A DNA stretch of 64,000 nt from Achromobacter sp. AONIH1 (GCF_002902905.1 NZ_CP026124.1:3906001-3970000); one strand, 5' to 3'; shown: positions 55,427-64,000, numbered from the stretch's first letter. Numbers and translations are program-made. The notes: generated from the sequence alone by a model not told the origin.

Positions 55427-56784
55427 CAGAAATCAGTCGGAATGATGGGGCGCGGGTCGACCACGTTGACCGTCATGTGGCTCAGCGTCAGGCCCGCGGC
55501 CAGCAGGCGCGAACGCAGCTGGTCGGACGATTCGTCGATCAGGGCGGCGCTGTGGGGCGCGACCAGCTGCAGCACGATCTGGTCGCCGGCCAGGTTCAGC
55601 CGCGCGTCCACCAGGCCCAGTCGGGGCAGGTCGAGCTTGAGGCGGGTGGCCCAGGTCGGAACGGCCGATTCGGGATCGCCGCCGTAGGGGTCGCGCTGCA
55701 CTTCCCAGTCCATCGGCGTGCCGGGCCAGGCTTCTCCGCGCCAGGCCAGCGCCTGGTTGGCCAGCACATCGAGCTGCTGGCGCACCAGCGCGTTCAGGTC
55801 CTGGTGGATGCCGTTGATCGGCGTGCCGGGCGCGGGCGCATTGGAGCCGCCGGAGGCGGGCGCGTCCGCGCCGCCGGCGCCACGGCTGGCGGGCGCCTCG
55901 GCGCGTGCGCGCGTGGCGGCCGCGCTGTGTTGCTGCTGCTGGGCGTCGGCCTGCTTGAGGTCGGCCTGCGGTTCTTTGCGCAGCTCGGATGGGTTGGCGC
56001 GGCCGAAGGCCAGATCGGCCAGGTGTGATTCGTAGAACAGGCCGCTGGTCTGCAGGGCTTCGCGCAGGGCCTGGCCCAGCGCGCGGGCGGCCGGACCCTG
56101 CGCGGCCAACGCGGCGCGGGCGGCGGCGGCCGGGTCCTGGGCGGGGGGCGCGCCCTCGGTGGCGCCGGTCTGGCCGGGCGTCTTGCCGACGGCGGTTGCC
56201 GGGTCGCCGGCGATCGCGTTCAGGACCGTCGCCACGTTGGCGGCGCTGTTCGCGGCAGCGGCCTGCGGTTGTCCGGCGGGCGTATTGGCGTGCGGAGCCG
56301 GGGGCTGGCCGCCGGGCGCCGGCTGGCCCGCGGCGGGCTGCCCGGCCGTGGCACCGGGCTGGCGGCCGGCCGATGCATCGGGGGTCCACAGTGGCGCGCG
56401 CCCTTGCACGGGCGGGGCTGCGTCGGGGTACTGCGCCAGCAGCGAGAGAATCGCGCGGGCGGTGCGGCCCAGCGTGGTGGGCGCGGAAGCGGTGGTGTCG
56501 TTGCTGGTGACCAGGCCGCGCGCGGCCAGGGCCAGCGCGGCGGCGGTCTTGGCGTCGACGATGGCGGCGCGTTCACCGCGCGCGCCGCCGGTCTGGACGC
56601 CCTGGCGGGGATCGCGCGGCGAGCCATCGGCCTGGCCGGGTTTCTCCAGGCTGCCGGGCTGGCTGACCGCATCCGGGCGCGCGCCGGAAACCTGATTGGC
56701 GGAGGCGGCGGACATCGTCGTGCCGAGCACGGCGTCCAGCCGCTGCACCAGGACGTTGCCCAGCGCGGCGGGACCTACGCTCAT
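55426..56784 (-). CDS. Second FliK-like hook-length control protein
   Basis: 452 residues, mainly Ala/Pro/Gly/Gln-rich and probably disordered, with a C-terminal FliK-type domain from about 370 (LPRLGLVDARLNLAGDQIVL then DQLRSRLLAAGLTLSHMTVN). It differs from the fliK at 46689 throughout. It sits between fliT and the FlhB-C paralogue, overlapping the first by 4 bases and the second by 1, so all three are probably co-translated. Confidence 0.85.
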   Translation of the reverse strand: MSVGPAALGNVLVQRLDAVLGTTMSAASANQVSGARPDAVSQPGSLEKPGQADGSPRDPRQGVQTGGARGERAAIVDAKTAAALALAARGLVTSNDTTASAPTTLGRTARAILSLLAQYPDAAPPVQGRAPLWTPDASAGRQPGATAGQPAAGQPAPGGQPPAPHANTPAGQPQAAAANSAANVATVLNAIAGDPATAVGKTPGQTGATEGAPPAQDPAAAARAALAAQGPAARALGQALREALQTSGLFYESHLADLAFGRANPSELRKEPQADLKQADAQQQQHSAAATRARAEAPASRGAGGADAPASGGSNAPAPGTPINGIHQDLNALVRQQLDVLANQALAWRGEAWPGTPMDWEVQRDPYGGDPESAVPTWATRLKLDLPRLGLVDARLNLAGDQIVLQLVAPHSAALIDESSDQLRSRLLAAGLTLSHMTVNVVDPRPIIPTDF

Positions 56785-57134
56785 GTTTCAGGCGCCTGGT
56801 AGCCGTAGGCCGAGAGCAGGGTCTGCTGTCGCTTCATCCTGCCCAGCAGCTCGCCCAGGCGGGCCAACTGGGGAATCGCCAGGTCGCGGGTCAGCGCATC
56901 GTTCTCCAGGATGCGGACCAGCAGGTCGTATTTCATCGCGCGACCGGCGTCGTCCAGCGGCATGGACGGTTCGCTGTTTCGCAGGCGCTCCACCAGCTCG
57001 CAGTATTGCTGCCCGTGCACCACGGCTGTATCCCAATCCCCGGCTTGGGCGGCGGTAAGCATTTCGCCGGTAATAACGGCTATCTCCTGGTAATGCTCCA
57101 GGATAGGGGAGGAGATCTGGGTAAGGGACGTCAT
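56781..57134 (-). CDS. fliT: Flagellar export chaperone FliT
   Basis: Chaperone for FliD that in Salmonella also binds FlhDC. 117 residues from ATG 57134, all helical (ILEHYQEIAVITGEMLTAAQ). A longer reading on the same frame overlaps fliS and is rejected. Confidence 0.88.
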   Translation of the reverse strand: MTSLTQISSPILEHYQEIAVITGEMLTAAQAGDWDTAVVHGQQYCELVERLRNSEPSMPLDDAGRAMKYDLLVRILENDALTRDLAIPQLARLGELLGRMKRQQTLLSAYGYQAPET

Positions 57135-57181
57135 GGAAATCTCGGGCGGGCGCTGGCTGGCTGGGTTCGTTTTGCGGGCCA

Positions 57182-57610
57182 TCACGGCGACACGCTGCCT
57201 GCCGGCTGGTCGATGGATGTCTGCCAAGCCTCGGCCAGATCGGCCAGCAGCCGGTCTGCGATGTCGAGTTGCTCGGCGTCCGACTTCAAGTTCGCCGTCA
57301 GCAGTGTGCGGACGATGTAATCATAGAGGCGCGAAAGATTGGCGGCGACATCGCCGCCGGCCTCCATGTTCAACCCGGTCTTCAAGCCTTCGTCGACAAT
57401 CTTGATCGCTTTCGAGATCGCCGCGCCGCGTTCCGCGACCCGGCCTTCCTGCAGATGGATGCGAGCCTGTCCGATCGCCGCCCGTGCGCCGTTGAACAAC
57501 AGGGTGATCAGCCGCTCGGGAGTGGCGCTCATCACCTGGGTTTCCAGGCCGATATCGGCGTAGGATCGGACAGAGTGCGATCCTGTCGGGCGGCGGGCGG
57601 CGTAAGTCAT
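57182..57610 (-). CDS. fliS: Flagellin export chaperone FliS
   Basis: Chaperone that binds the flagellin C-terminus. 142 residues, helical bundle with the family stretch PERLITLLFNGARAAIGQAR and NLSRLYDYIVRTLLTANLKS. It is 18 bases after fliD. Confidence 0.95.
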   Translation of the reverse strand: MTYAARRPTGSHSVRSYADIGLETQVMSATPERLITLLFNGARAAIGQARIHLQEGRVAERGAAISKAIKIVDEGLKTGLNMEAGGDVAANLSRLYDYIVRTLLTANLKSDAEQLDIADRLLADLAEAWQTSIDQPAGSVSP

Positions 57611-57628
57611 CAGTGCATCTTCTACGGG

Positions 57629-59023
57629 TTACTTGGATTTGTTCATCGCCGCGAACTGTTGGCTCAGGTAGGCGCCGGTGGAGTTCATCTGGGCGACCAT
57701 CTTGTCCAGCGCGATGAAGCGAGTACGCATGACCGACAGTTCGGCGTCGCTGGCGGCTTTGGCGCGGGCCTTTTGATTGCCGAGGTCGGTGATGGTCTTG
57801 TTCAGGCCGTCGGTGCGGTTCTTGAGCGAGCCGTTGCTGCCGAGCACGTCCTTGACGGCGGCGTCGAACTTCTTGGCCAGGCCGTCTTTGCCGTTGAGCA
57901 GTGTGCCCACGTCGGCTGGGTTTTCCTTGAGCGCCTTGTCCAGCTTGACGTTGTCCAGCTTGAGCTGGCGCGTCAGGGGATCGGTGGTGATGCCCAGGTC
58001 GGCCAGCGACTTGACGTTGCCCGAGCCCAGCGCGCCGCTCAGCACGCTGGAAACGGCGGACTGGATCGAACGGGTGGTGCCGTCGCCGGTCAGCGGGCTG
58101 GCCTTCTTGGTGTCGTCCGGTTCCTTGGGGTTGTACGCGGTCAGGCCCTTGATCGTGGTCTGCAGCGCGTTGTAGGTCTTGACGAAATCCTGCACCGCCT
58201 TGGTGGCAACCGAGACGTCGGCTTCCAACTTGAGCTGGATTGGTTTGTCGGTCGGCGTGGTGTCGGTCAGGTTCAGCGTCACGCCGTCGATGACCTTGGA
58301 CACGTTGTTCGAGCCGCTCTTGACCGTCAGGCCGTTGATGACGAGCTCGGCGTCCTTTGCCTTGGTCTGGGTCATGCCGCTGGTGGTGCCGTCGGCGGCG
58401 GTGCTGAAGCCCAGGATGTTCTTGAGCGACTGGTCGCCGGTGACGGTGATGTTCTTCACCGAGGCCTGCACGCCGGTGTCCTTGGCGGTCAGCATCAGGT
58501 AGTTGTTGCCGTTGCCATCGTTCAGCACCGTGGCGCGCACGCCCGCCTTGTCGTCGGCGTTGATGGCCTTGACGATGCCGTTGAGCGAGGTGTCGCCCTT
58601 CAGGTCGATGGTACGCTTGGTGCCGTTGGTCAGTTCGATCTCGAAGGTGCCGGTGTCACCGTTCTTGGCGGTCCGGTCTGCCACGGCGCCCGAGCGCAGG
58701 CCCTGCGCGATGGCCAGGTTCTTCACTTCGATCGAATATTGACCCGCAGCAGCGCCTTCACCAACGGTGGCGGTCAGGGCGTTGCCGCCGGTGACGCTGC
58801 CAGTCATGGCGGCCATGGTCTCCGGCTTGCCCAGCGTGGCGGCGGACTTTTGCACCGCTTCCAGCGCGCTTTGCAGCTGGCTGTAGGCGTTGATGCGCGC
58901 CTGATAGCTCGTCGCTCGCGTGTCGTAGCGCTGAAGGGCCTTGTCGTTGGCTGCCGCCAGATCCGTCAGGATCTTTTCCAGCGGCAGGCCGGAGACTGAA
59001 CCAAGGTTAGTAATGGAGGCCAT
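57629..59023 (-). CDS. fliD: Filament cap protein FliD
   Basis: Filament cap that inserts flagellin at the tip, 464 residues. The N-terminal motif (ASITNLGSVSGLPLEKILTD) and C-terminal coiled coil (SDAELSVMRTRFIALDKMVA then MNSTGAYLSQQFAAMNKSK) match the family. The middle carries the variable head domains. Confidence 0.96.
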   Translation of the reverse strand: MASITNLGSVSGLPLEKILTDLAAANDKALQRYDTRATSYQARINAYSQLQSALEAVQKSAATLGKPETMAAMTGSVTGGNALTATVGEGAAAGQYSIEVKNLAIAQGLRSGAVADRTAKNGDTGTFEIELTNGTKRTIDLKGDTSLNGIVKAINADDKAGVRATVLNDGNGNNYLMLTAKDTGVQASVKNITVTGDQSLKNILGFSTAADGTTSGMTQTKAKDAELVINGLTVKSGSNNVSKVIDGVTLNLTDTTPTDKPIQLKLEADVSVATKAVQDFVKTYNALQTTIKGLTAYNPKEPDDTKKASPLTGDGTTRSIQSAVSSVLSGALGSGNVKSLADLGITTDPLTRQLKLDNVKLDKALKENPADVGTLLNGKDGLAKKFDAAVKDVLGSNGSLKNRTDGLNKTITDLGNQKARAKAASDAELSVMRTRFIALDKMVAQMNSTGAYLSQQFAAMNKSK

Positions 59024-59115
59024 GTGAGATTCCTTCCTAGCGATATGATTCTGTCAAAGATTGGAGGTCAGCGATTGCCCGGGTAAGGGCATAAGGCTGG
59101 CTTAATTCGGTCTTT

Positions 59116-59131
59116 CCGCCCGCGAGGGCGG
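59116..59131. other. Short GC hairpin between flaG and fliD
   Basis: CCGCCC-GCGA-GGGCGG in the 144-base gap, without a T-run on the minus strand. It might tune fliD expression relative to flaG. Confidence 0.35.
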
Positions 59132-59167
59132 GCCTGAAGGCATTCTTTGGAAAGTATTGGGTGCGCA

Positions 59168-59545
59168 TCAAACCGAGGTTTTGATGCCATTTCCCTGCAT
59201 GTTGACGATCATTTTGGCGATCTTGATAACAGCTTCGCTCGGGATGGTCCGCAGGACCTTGCCCGATTCGGAGTCGACCACGGACACCACGATCTGATGC
59301 ACGTCGGGGTCGACCTCGAACTGCAATTGGGTGGACCAGGCTTTCATCTGGTCGTTGATTTCGTCGAGTGCGCGTTCCAGCGGCAGCTTCTGCGAATCCG
59401 ACTGCTCGGACGTGGCGCTGTCCGAGCCGCCGCTATGGGCTGAGGCAGCGGCAGGCGCAACAGTGACGGATGGGTCCGGGACGGCGGGCGCAGGTGCTAC
59501 CGCCACGGGGGCATACGAGGCGGGGGCTATGGGGGATACGGCCAT
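59168..59545 (-). CDS. flaG: FlaG family protein
   Basis: Small protein that affects filament length in other bacteria. 125 residues from ATG 59545 (GGAG 7-8 bases upstream), Ala/Pro-rich N-half and a FlaG C-domain (LQFEVDPDVHQIVVSVVDSE and GKVLRTIPSEAVIKIAKMI). It heads the flaG–fliDST–fliK-like–FlhB-C–ycgR run. Confidence 0.93.
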   Translation of the reverse strand: MAVSPIAPASYAPVAVAPAPAVPDPSVTVAPAAASAHSGGSDSATSEQSDSQKLPLERALDEINDQMKAWSTQLQFEVDPDVHQIVVSVVDSESGKVLRTIPSEAVIKIAKMIVNMQGNGIKTSV

Positions 59546-59611
59546 GATCACTCCAGCGGCGGTGCGGGCGTCTCGGAGGAACGCGCTGTTATCAGGAAAT
59601 TCTCAGTTACC

Positions 59612-59639
59612 ATAACGGCACGCTCAGAGGCGAACTTTA
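59612..59639 (-). promoter_or_regulatory. Sigma-28 promoter of the flaG-fliDST operon
   Basis: On the minus strand TAAAGTTC, 12 bases, GCCGTTAT. Strong matches in both boxes; the spacer is one base longer than ideal. It ends 66 bases before the flaG start. Confidence 0.75.
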
Positions 59640-59690
59640 GCGCCATCTGAAACAAGATATTTCTCACGTTCCGGGGTTGTGGACAGGGCA

Positions 59691-60428
59691 ATGAGTGTCA
59701 AGACGGCGCTGCGCGTCATCGAAATCATCGAAACCTATGCCCGCGAGAAGCGCGCCTTGCCCCTGTCGGAGCTCGCCCGGCTGCTCGATGTGCCGGTGTC
59801 GAGCTGCCTGGCGCTGATCCGCACGCTGACCGGGCTGGGCTATCTCTATGAAACCGGACGGCGCCAGGGGTACTACCCCACGGGACGCCTGCTGGCGATG
59901 GCGCAGCGCATCGCTCGTGCCGATCCGGTCCTGGACCGGGTTTATCCCAGCCTGGTGGAATTAAGGGACGCAACCAAGGAGACCGTGGTCTTTGCCAAGC
60001 TGAGCCAGGACGCGCGGGTGGTCTACTTGGACGTGCTGGATTCCCCGCACACGATCCGCTACGCGCCGGTCGCCGGCGAATTCAAGAGCATCCATGCCAA
60101 TTCGCTGGGCAAGGCCCTGATTTCATTGCTGGACGAGCCGGCGCGCGCGGCGATGCTGGCCGACGTGGAAATGACCCGCTACAACGAGCGGACGCTGACG
60201 ACGCCGGCACAGGTGGAAGCGGATATCGGACTGTCGCGCCAGCGCGGCTGGTTCATGAACAACGGTGAATCCATCGCGGATGTGGGGGCGATCGCCTGGC
60301 CGCTGACCCTGTCGGGCGAGCGCTACGCCATTTCGGTCGGCGGGCCGATATACCGCATCGAACCCAGGCAGGCGGAGTACGCCAGCATCCTGCGCTCGGC
60401 CTGCGCCGGGCTGGAGCGGCAGGCCTGA
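59691..60428 (+). CDS. IclR-family transcriptional regulator
   Basis: 245 residues from ATG 59691; a GTG at 59679 is also in frame. N-terminal winged helix (LPLSELARLLDVPVSSCLAL) and a C-terminal IclR effector domain from about 75 (TKETVVFAKLSQDARVVYLD and SIHANSLGKALISLLD). IclR proteins often control neighbouring catabolic genes, here probably the CoA cluster, which converges on it. Effector unknown. Confidence 0.93.
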   Translation: MSVKTALRVIEIIETYAREKRALPLSELARLLDVPVSSCLALIRTLTGLGYLYETGRRQGYYPTGRLLAMAQRIARADPVLDRVYPSLVELRDATKETVVFAKLSQDARVVYLDVLDSPHTIRYAPVAGEFKSIHANSLGKALISLLDEPARAAMLADVEMTRYNERTLTTPAQVEADIGLSRQRGWFMNNGESIADVGAIAWPLTLSGERYAISVGGPIYRIEPRQAEYASILRSACAGLERQA

Positions 60429-60434
60429 GGGCGA

Positions 60435-60460
60435 CCGGCGGCGGCACGCAACCCCGCCGG
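60435..60460. terminator. Hairpin between convergent iclR-type and acyl-CoA dehydrogenase genes
   Basis: CCGGCGG / CCGCCGG stem with a 12-base loop, directly after the regulator stop and before the dehydrogenase stop. Could serve both strands; no strong T-run. Confidence 0.4.
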
Positions 60461-60484
60461 ACGGTCCGCCCTGTCGCGCCGCGC

Positions 60485-61651
60485 TCAATAGGACTTGGGC
60501 AGTCCCAGCACTTTCTCCGCGATGAAGCACAGGATCAGCTGCGGGCTGACCGGCGCGATGCGCGGAATGAAGCTCTCGCGCAGCAGCCGTTCCACGTGGT
60601 ATTCCTTGGCGTAGCCCATGCCGCCCAGCGTCATGACGGCGGTCTGGCAGGCGTTGTAGCCGGCTTCGGCGGCCAGGTACTTGGCCGAGTTCGCGGCGGG
60701 GCCGCAGGGCTTGCCGGCGTCGTACAGGCTGGCCGCCTTGTATACCATCAGGTCGGCCGCTTCCAGCTGCATCCAGGCCTGGGCCAGCGGATGCTGCACG
60801 CCCTGGTTCTGGCCGATCGGGCGGCCGAACACCACGCGCTCGCCGGCATAGCGCACCGCGCGCTCCAGCGCGGCGCGGCCGATGCCCACTGCCTCGGCCG
60901 CGATCAGGATGCGTTCCGGGTTCAGGCCGTGCAGGATGTACTCGAAGCCTCGGCCTTCCTCGCCGACCCGGTCGGCCACGGGGATGCGCAGCCCGTCGAT
61001 GAACAGCATGTTCGAGTCCACGGCCTTGCGGCCCATTTTCTCGATCTCCCGGACTTCCACCTTGGACCGGTCCAGGTCCGTATAGAACAGCGACAGGCCC
61101 TGGGTGGGCTTGTCCACCTCCGACAGCGGGGTGGTGCGCGCCAGCAGCAGCATCTTGTGCGCCACCTGGGCCGTCGAGATCCAGATCTTGCGGCCGTGGA
61201 CCACGTACTCATCGCCCTGGCGCACGGCCCGCGTGCCCAGCTTGGTGGTGTCCAGCCCGGCGTCCGGCTCGGTCACGGCGAAACAGGCCTTTTCGCGGCC
61301 GGCGATCAGGGGCGGCAGCCAGCGGCGGCGCTGGGCGTCGTCGCCGAACACCACCACCGGATTCAGCCCGAAGATGTTCATGTGGACGGCCGACGCGCCG
61401 GCAAAGCCCGCGCCGGACGCGGCGATGGTCTGCATCATCAGCGCCGCCTCGGTCATGCCCAGGCCGGCGCCGCCGTATTCCTGCGGCATGGCGATGCCCA
61501 GCCAGCCGTCGCGGGCCAGGTCGGCGTGCAGCGGCTCGGGAAAGCCGCCTTCGCGGTCGCGCTCCAGCCAGTATTCGTCGGGATAGCGTTCACAGATGCG
61601 GGAGACGGCGGCGCGCAGCGCCTGCTGGTCGGGCGTGAATTCAAAGTCCAT
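60485..61651 (-). CDS. Acyl-CoA dehydrogenase family protein
   Basis: FAD-dependent alpha,beta-dehydrogenation of an acyl-CoA. 388 residues from ATG 61651. It shows the N-terminal helical domain, the FAD-contact motif CFAVTEPDAGLDTT, the KIWISTAQVAHKMLLLART strand and GGMGYAKEYHVERLLRES near the end. The start overlaps the CoA-transferase stop by 11 bases. The substrate is not evident. Confidence 0.93.
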   Translation of the reverse strand: MDFEFTPDQQALRAAVSRICERYPDEYWLERDREGGFPEPLHADLARDGWLGIAMPQEYGGAGLGMTEAALMMQTIAASGAGFAGASAVHMNIFGLNPVVVFGDDAQRRRWLPPLIAGREKACFAVTEPDAGLDTTKLGTRAVRQGDEYVVHGRKIWISTAQVAHKMLLLARTTPLSEVDKPTQGLSLFYTDLDRSKVEVREIEKMGRKAVDSNMLFIDGLRIPVADRVGEEGRGFEYILHGLNPERILIAAEAVGIGRAALERAVRYAGERVVFGRPIGQNQGVQHPLAQAWMQLEAADLMVYKAASLYDAGKPCGPAANSAKYLAAEAGYNACQTAVMTLGGMGYAKEYHVERLLRESFIPRIAPVSPQLILCFIAEKVLGLPKSY

Positions 61652-62897
61652 CTGGCGTTCCTGGGGGTTCCGGGGAATCGGGAGAAAGGGCGGCGCCGCG
61701 CGCGAACAGGGCGTCGATGGCGGCCTCGTCGTAACCGGCTTCCGCCAGCAGTTCGCGGCTGTGCTGGCCCAGCGCGGGGGCGGGGCGGCGGATGGCGGTG
61801 GGCGTGCCGGCGTAGCGGCCCAGCGGCGCGGGCGTGCGCAGGCGGCCTTCGGTGGGGTGGTCCTGCGCGCGGATGAAACCGGTGGCGGCCAGGTGTTCGT
61901 CATCCAGCAGGTCTTCGATGGCGTGCAGGCGGGCCGCCGGAATGTCGGCGCGCGCCAGGTCGGCCAGCCAGTCGTCCGTGGCGCGCTGGCGGACCACATC
62001 GGCGACGAAGGCGTAGACCTCACCGATGTGCGCGGCGCGCGCGCCGTGGCCGCGAAAGCGTGGATCGTCGGCCAGTTCCGGCCGGCCGATCAGGGCGAAG
62101 AAGTTGTGCCAGTGCTTGTCGTTGTAGATCAGCAGGCACAGGTAGCCGTCGGCCGTGGCGTAGGGCCGGCGGTGCGGCGCGAGCAGCCTGGCGTAGCCGA
62201 CCGGGCCCAGCGGCGGGTCGAACGTGGCGCCGCCCAGGTGATCGCCCAGCGTCATGTGCGCCATGCCCTCGAACATGGGAATCTCGACCTGCTGGCCGCG
62301 TCCGCTGGCGCGGGCATGCAGCACGGCCGACACCAGCGCGATGGCGGCATGCAGGCCGACGGCGCGATCCGCCAGCGTCAGGGGCGCGTAGCGCGGCACC
62401 TCGCCGCTCTGCCGCGCATACAGCGCCGCGATGCCGGCCTGTCCCTGGATCAGGTCGTCGTAGGCGGGCCGCCCGGCGTAGGGTCCTTGCTCGCCGAAGC
62501 CATAGGCGCCCAGGTAGACGATGCGCGGATTGCGCGCCGCCACCGCTTCATAGGACAGGCCCAGCCTGGCCATGGCCTGGGGGCGGATGTTGTAGAGCAG
62601 GGCGTCGCAGCCCTCGGCTAGCCGAAGGCAGGCCTCGCGGCCCTCGGGCGTCTTCAGGTCCAGCGCGATCGAGCGCTTGTTGCGGTTCAGGTGCAGGTGC
62701 AGATGGCCCATGCCGGGATTGCGCATGGGGCCGACCGCGCGCAGGTTGTCGCCGGCGGGGGACTCGACCTTGACCACGTCCGCGCCCAGGTCGCCCAGCA
62801 CCTGGGTGGCGTAGGGGCCCATGACGACCGAGCTGAGGTCCAGGATGCGCACGCCGGCCAGCGGGCCGGCGGCGGAAGAGGCGGGTTGCGGGCTCAT
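61641..62897 (-). CDS. Class III CoA-transferase (CaiB/BaiF family)
   Basis: Transfers CoA between carboxylic acids. 418 residues from ATG 62897. N-terminal GVRILDLSSVVMGPYATQVL and LGDLGADVVKVESPAGDNLR; the conserved Asp region RPAYDDLIQGQAGI holds the likely catalytic Asp. It probably activates the acid that the neighbouring dehydrogenase then oxidises. The start overlaps the upstream gene's stop by 4 bases. Confidence 0.94.
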   Translation of the reverse strand: MSPQPASSAAGPLAGVRILDLSSVVMGPYATQVLGDLGADVVKVESPAGDNLRAVGPMRNPGMGHLHLHLNRNKRSIALDLKTPEGREACLRLAEGCDALLYNIRPQAMARLGLSYEAVAARNPRIVYLGAYGFGEQGPYAGRPAYDDLIQGQAGIAALYARQSGEVPRYAPLTLADRAVGLHAAIALVSAVLHARASGRGQQVEIPMFEGMAHMTLGDHLGGATFDPPLGPVGYARLLAPHRRPYATADGYLCLLIYNDKHWHNFFALIGRPELADDPRFRGHGARAAHIGEVYAFVADVVRQRATDDWLADLARADIPAARLHAIEDLLDDEHLAATGFIRAQDHPTEGRLRTPAPLGRYAGTPTAIRRPAPALGQHSRELLAEAGYDEAAIDALFARGAALSPDSPEPPGTPDGL

Positions 62898-63865
62898 TGC
62901 TGCTCGATCCCGGCATCGCGGATCAGCTTGCCCCACAGGTCGCGCTGCTCGCCCACGAAGCGGGCGAAGTCCTGCGGCGTGCCCGAGAACGCGTCGAAGC
63001 CCAGCGCGGCCAGGCGCTGGCGGGTCTCGGGCCTGGCGACGACCTGGTTGATCGCCGCGTTGAGCCGGGCGACGATCTCGGGCGGCAGTCCGGCCGGGCC
63101 GAAGTAACCGTTCCAGGAGTTCAGGTCGAAATCCGGCACGCCGGATTCGGCCATCGAGGGCAGGTCGGGGACGATGGCGCTGCGCTGCGCGGTGGACACC
63201 GCCAGCGCCCGCAACTGGCCGGACTGCACGAAGGGCAGGCCGGAAGCCAGGTCGGTGAACATGAAATCCACCTGTCCGCCGACCACGTCGGTCAGGCCCT
63301 GCGGCGTGCCTTTATAGGGCACGTGCAGGATGTCGATATTGGCGCGGCGGGCCAGCGTGGCGCCGGCCACGATGCCGGTGCTGTTGCCGCTGGCATAGGT
63401 GATGCGCCCGGGGCGCTGGCGCGCATCGGCGACCAGGTCGGCGACCGTTTTCCAGGGCCGTTTGGGGTTGGCGACCAGGATGAAGGGCAGGTTGCCGCCG
63501 CGCGCGATGGGCGTGAAGTCCTTCACGGGGTCGTAGGGCACGTTCTTCATCAGCCAGGGCGCGGCCGAGTGCGAGGTGTTGGTGGTGACGAAGATCGTGT
63601 AGCCGTCGGGGCGGGCGCGCGCCACCAGATTGGCGGCGATGGTGGCGTTGGCGCCGGGCTTGTTCTCGACGATGACCTGCTGGCCCAGGATGGACGAGAG
63701 TTCGTTGCCGAAAATGCGCCCGACCGCGTCGGTGCCGGAACCGGCGGGGAAGGGCACGATCAGCGTGATGGGCTTGGCGGGATAGTCCGCGGCGCGGACC
63801 GCGACCGCGGGCAGCAGGGCCGCGCTGGCAAGCAGCGCGGCGCCCAGCAGGCGCGATGGTTTCAT
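62894..63865 (-). CDS. Tripartite tricarboxylate transporter substrate-binding protein (Bug family)
   Basis: Periplasmic solute receptor, 323 residues from ATG 63865. Signal peptide (LLGAALLASAALLPAVAVRA, cleavage near AADYP), then the Bug signature YPAKPITLIVPFPAGSGTDA and YTIFVTTNTSHSAAPWLMKN. Bordetella and its relatives encode many of these. No membrane partners are nearby; it is probably an orphan receptor supplying substrate to this cluster. Confidence 0.94.
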   Translation of the reverse strand: MKPSRLLGAALLASAALLPAVAVRAADYPAKPITLIVPFPAGSGTDAVGRIFGNELSSILGQQVIVENKPGANATIAANLVARARPDGYTIFVTTNTSHSAAPWLMKNVPYDPVKDFTPIARGGNLPFILVANPKRPWKTVADLVADARQRPGRITYASGNSTGIVAGATLARRANIDILHVPYKGTPQGLTDVVGGQVDFMFTDLASGLPFVQSGQLRALAVSTAQRSAIVPDLPSMAESGVPDFDLNSWNGYFGPAGLPPEIVARLNAAINQVVARPETRQRLAALGFDAFSGTPQDFARFVGEQRDLWGKLIRDAGIEQQ

Positions 63866-63931
63866 GGCTGGTCTCCTTGGTGGAATGGCGCGGGCGGCTT
63901 CTGCGGCCGCCACGGCCGGCGGGGCGCCGCG

Positions 63932-64000
63932 TCAGGCGGCGGGGGGCGTCGGGAAGCCGCGTATCACGCGGTCCGGCGATTCTTCATAGGGTGGGGAGTA
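63932..64000 (-). CDS. C-terminal end of an unidentified gene (cut by window edge)
   Basis: An open frame enters from the right edge and stops at 63932-63934, giving 22 residues (YSPPYEESPDRVIRGFPTPP and two more). It is in line with the operon and 66 bases before the Bug gene start. Too short to name. Confidence 0.35.
   Translation of the reverse strand, partial: YSPPYEESPDRVIRGFPTPPAA

Overview
This window is almost entirely one large flagellar and chemotaxis locus from a GC-rich Betaproteobacterium. The gene order, the flagellin N-terminus, the FlhDC master regulator and the Alcaligenaceae-style arrangement (fliC–methyltransferase–fliA | flhDC–motAB–che–flhBAF | flgNMA | flgB–L–MCPs | fliR–F | fliE | ycgR–fliTSD–flaG) point to Achromobacter or a close Bordetella relative. 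That assignment rests on recognising the proteins and layout, not on a database search. The right-hand 4.4 kb is an unrelated CoA-metabolism cluster that marks the edge of the locus.

Layout. 1–3.05 kb (minus): 5' end of flagellin fliC, a two-part protein methyltransferase, and sigma-28 fliA. 3.05–3.48 kb: AT-rich control region upstream of flhDC. 3.48–14.3 kb (plus): flhD, flhC, motA, motB, a CheY-like receiver, cheA, cheW, a transmembrane chemoreceptor, cheR, cheB, cheY, cheZ. 14.5–22.5 kb (plus): a soluble chemoreceptor, flhB, flhA and an oversized flhF. 22.5–24.2 kb (minus): flgN, flgM, flgA. 24.4–35.6 kb (plus): flgB to flgL. 35.7–41.9 kb (plus): three chemoreceptors with a BamE-like lipoprotein among them. 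42.1–53.4 kb (minus): fliR, Q, P, O, N, M, L, K, J, I, H, G, F. 53.7–54.1 kb (plus): fliE. 54.3–59.5 kb (minus): ycgR, a FlhB C-domain paralogue, a second FliK-like protein, fliT, fliS, fliD, flaG. 59.7 kb to the end: iclR-type regulator (plus), then an acyl-CoA dehydrogenase, a class III CoA-transferase and a Bug-type substrate-binding protein (minus), plus the tail of one more gene.

Regulation seen in the DNA. Four near-consensus sigma-28 promoters (TAAA-N15/16-GCCGNTAN type) lie upstream of fliC, flgM, flgK and flaG; the flgK one overlaps the flgJ stop codon. Weaker FlhDC-box-like sequences precede flgB, flhB and fliL. This fits a class 1 (flhDC) to class 2 (fliA, basal body, export) to class 3 (fliC, flgKL, fliD, flgM) cascade.

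Most unusual points: a methyltransferase with PKMT-like architecture next to flagellin; a 991-residue FlhF with about 390 residues of unrecognised C-terminal domain and no flhG partner; a second FliK-like plus FlhB-C-domain pair; a dispersed three-hairpin repeat that follows the stop codon of six flagellar genes, always in the sense orientation; four chemoreceptor genes with near-identical signalling-domain DNA, only two of which end in a DWESF tether; and a patch of atypical codon use inside flgE.
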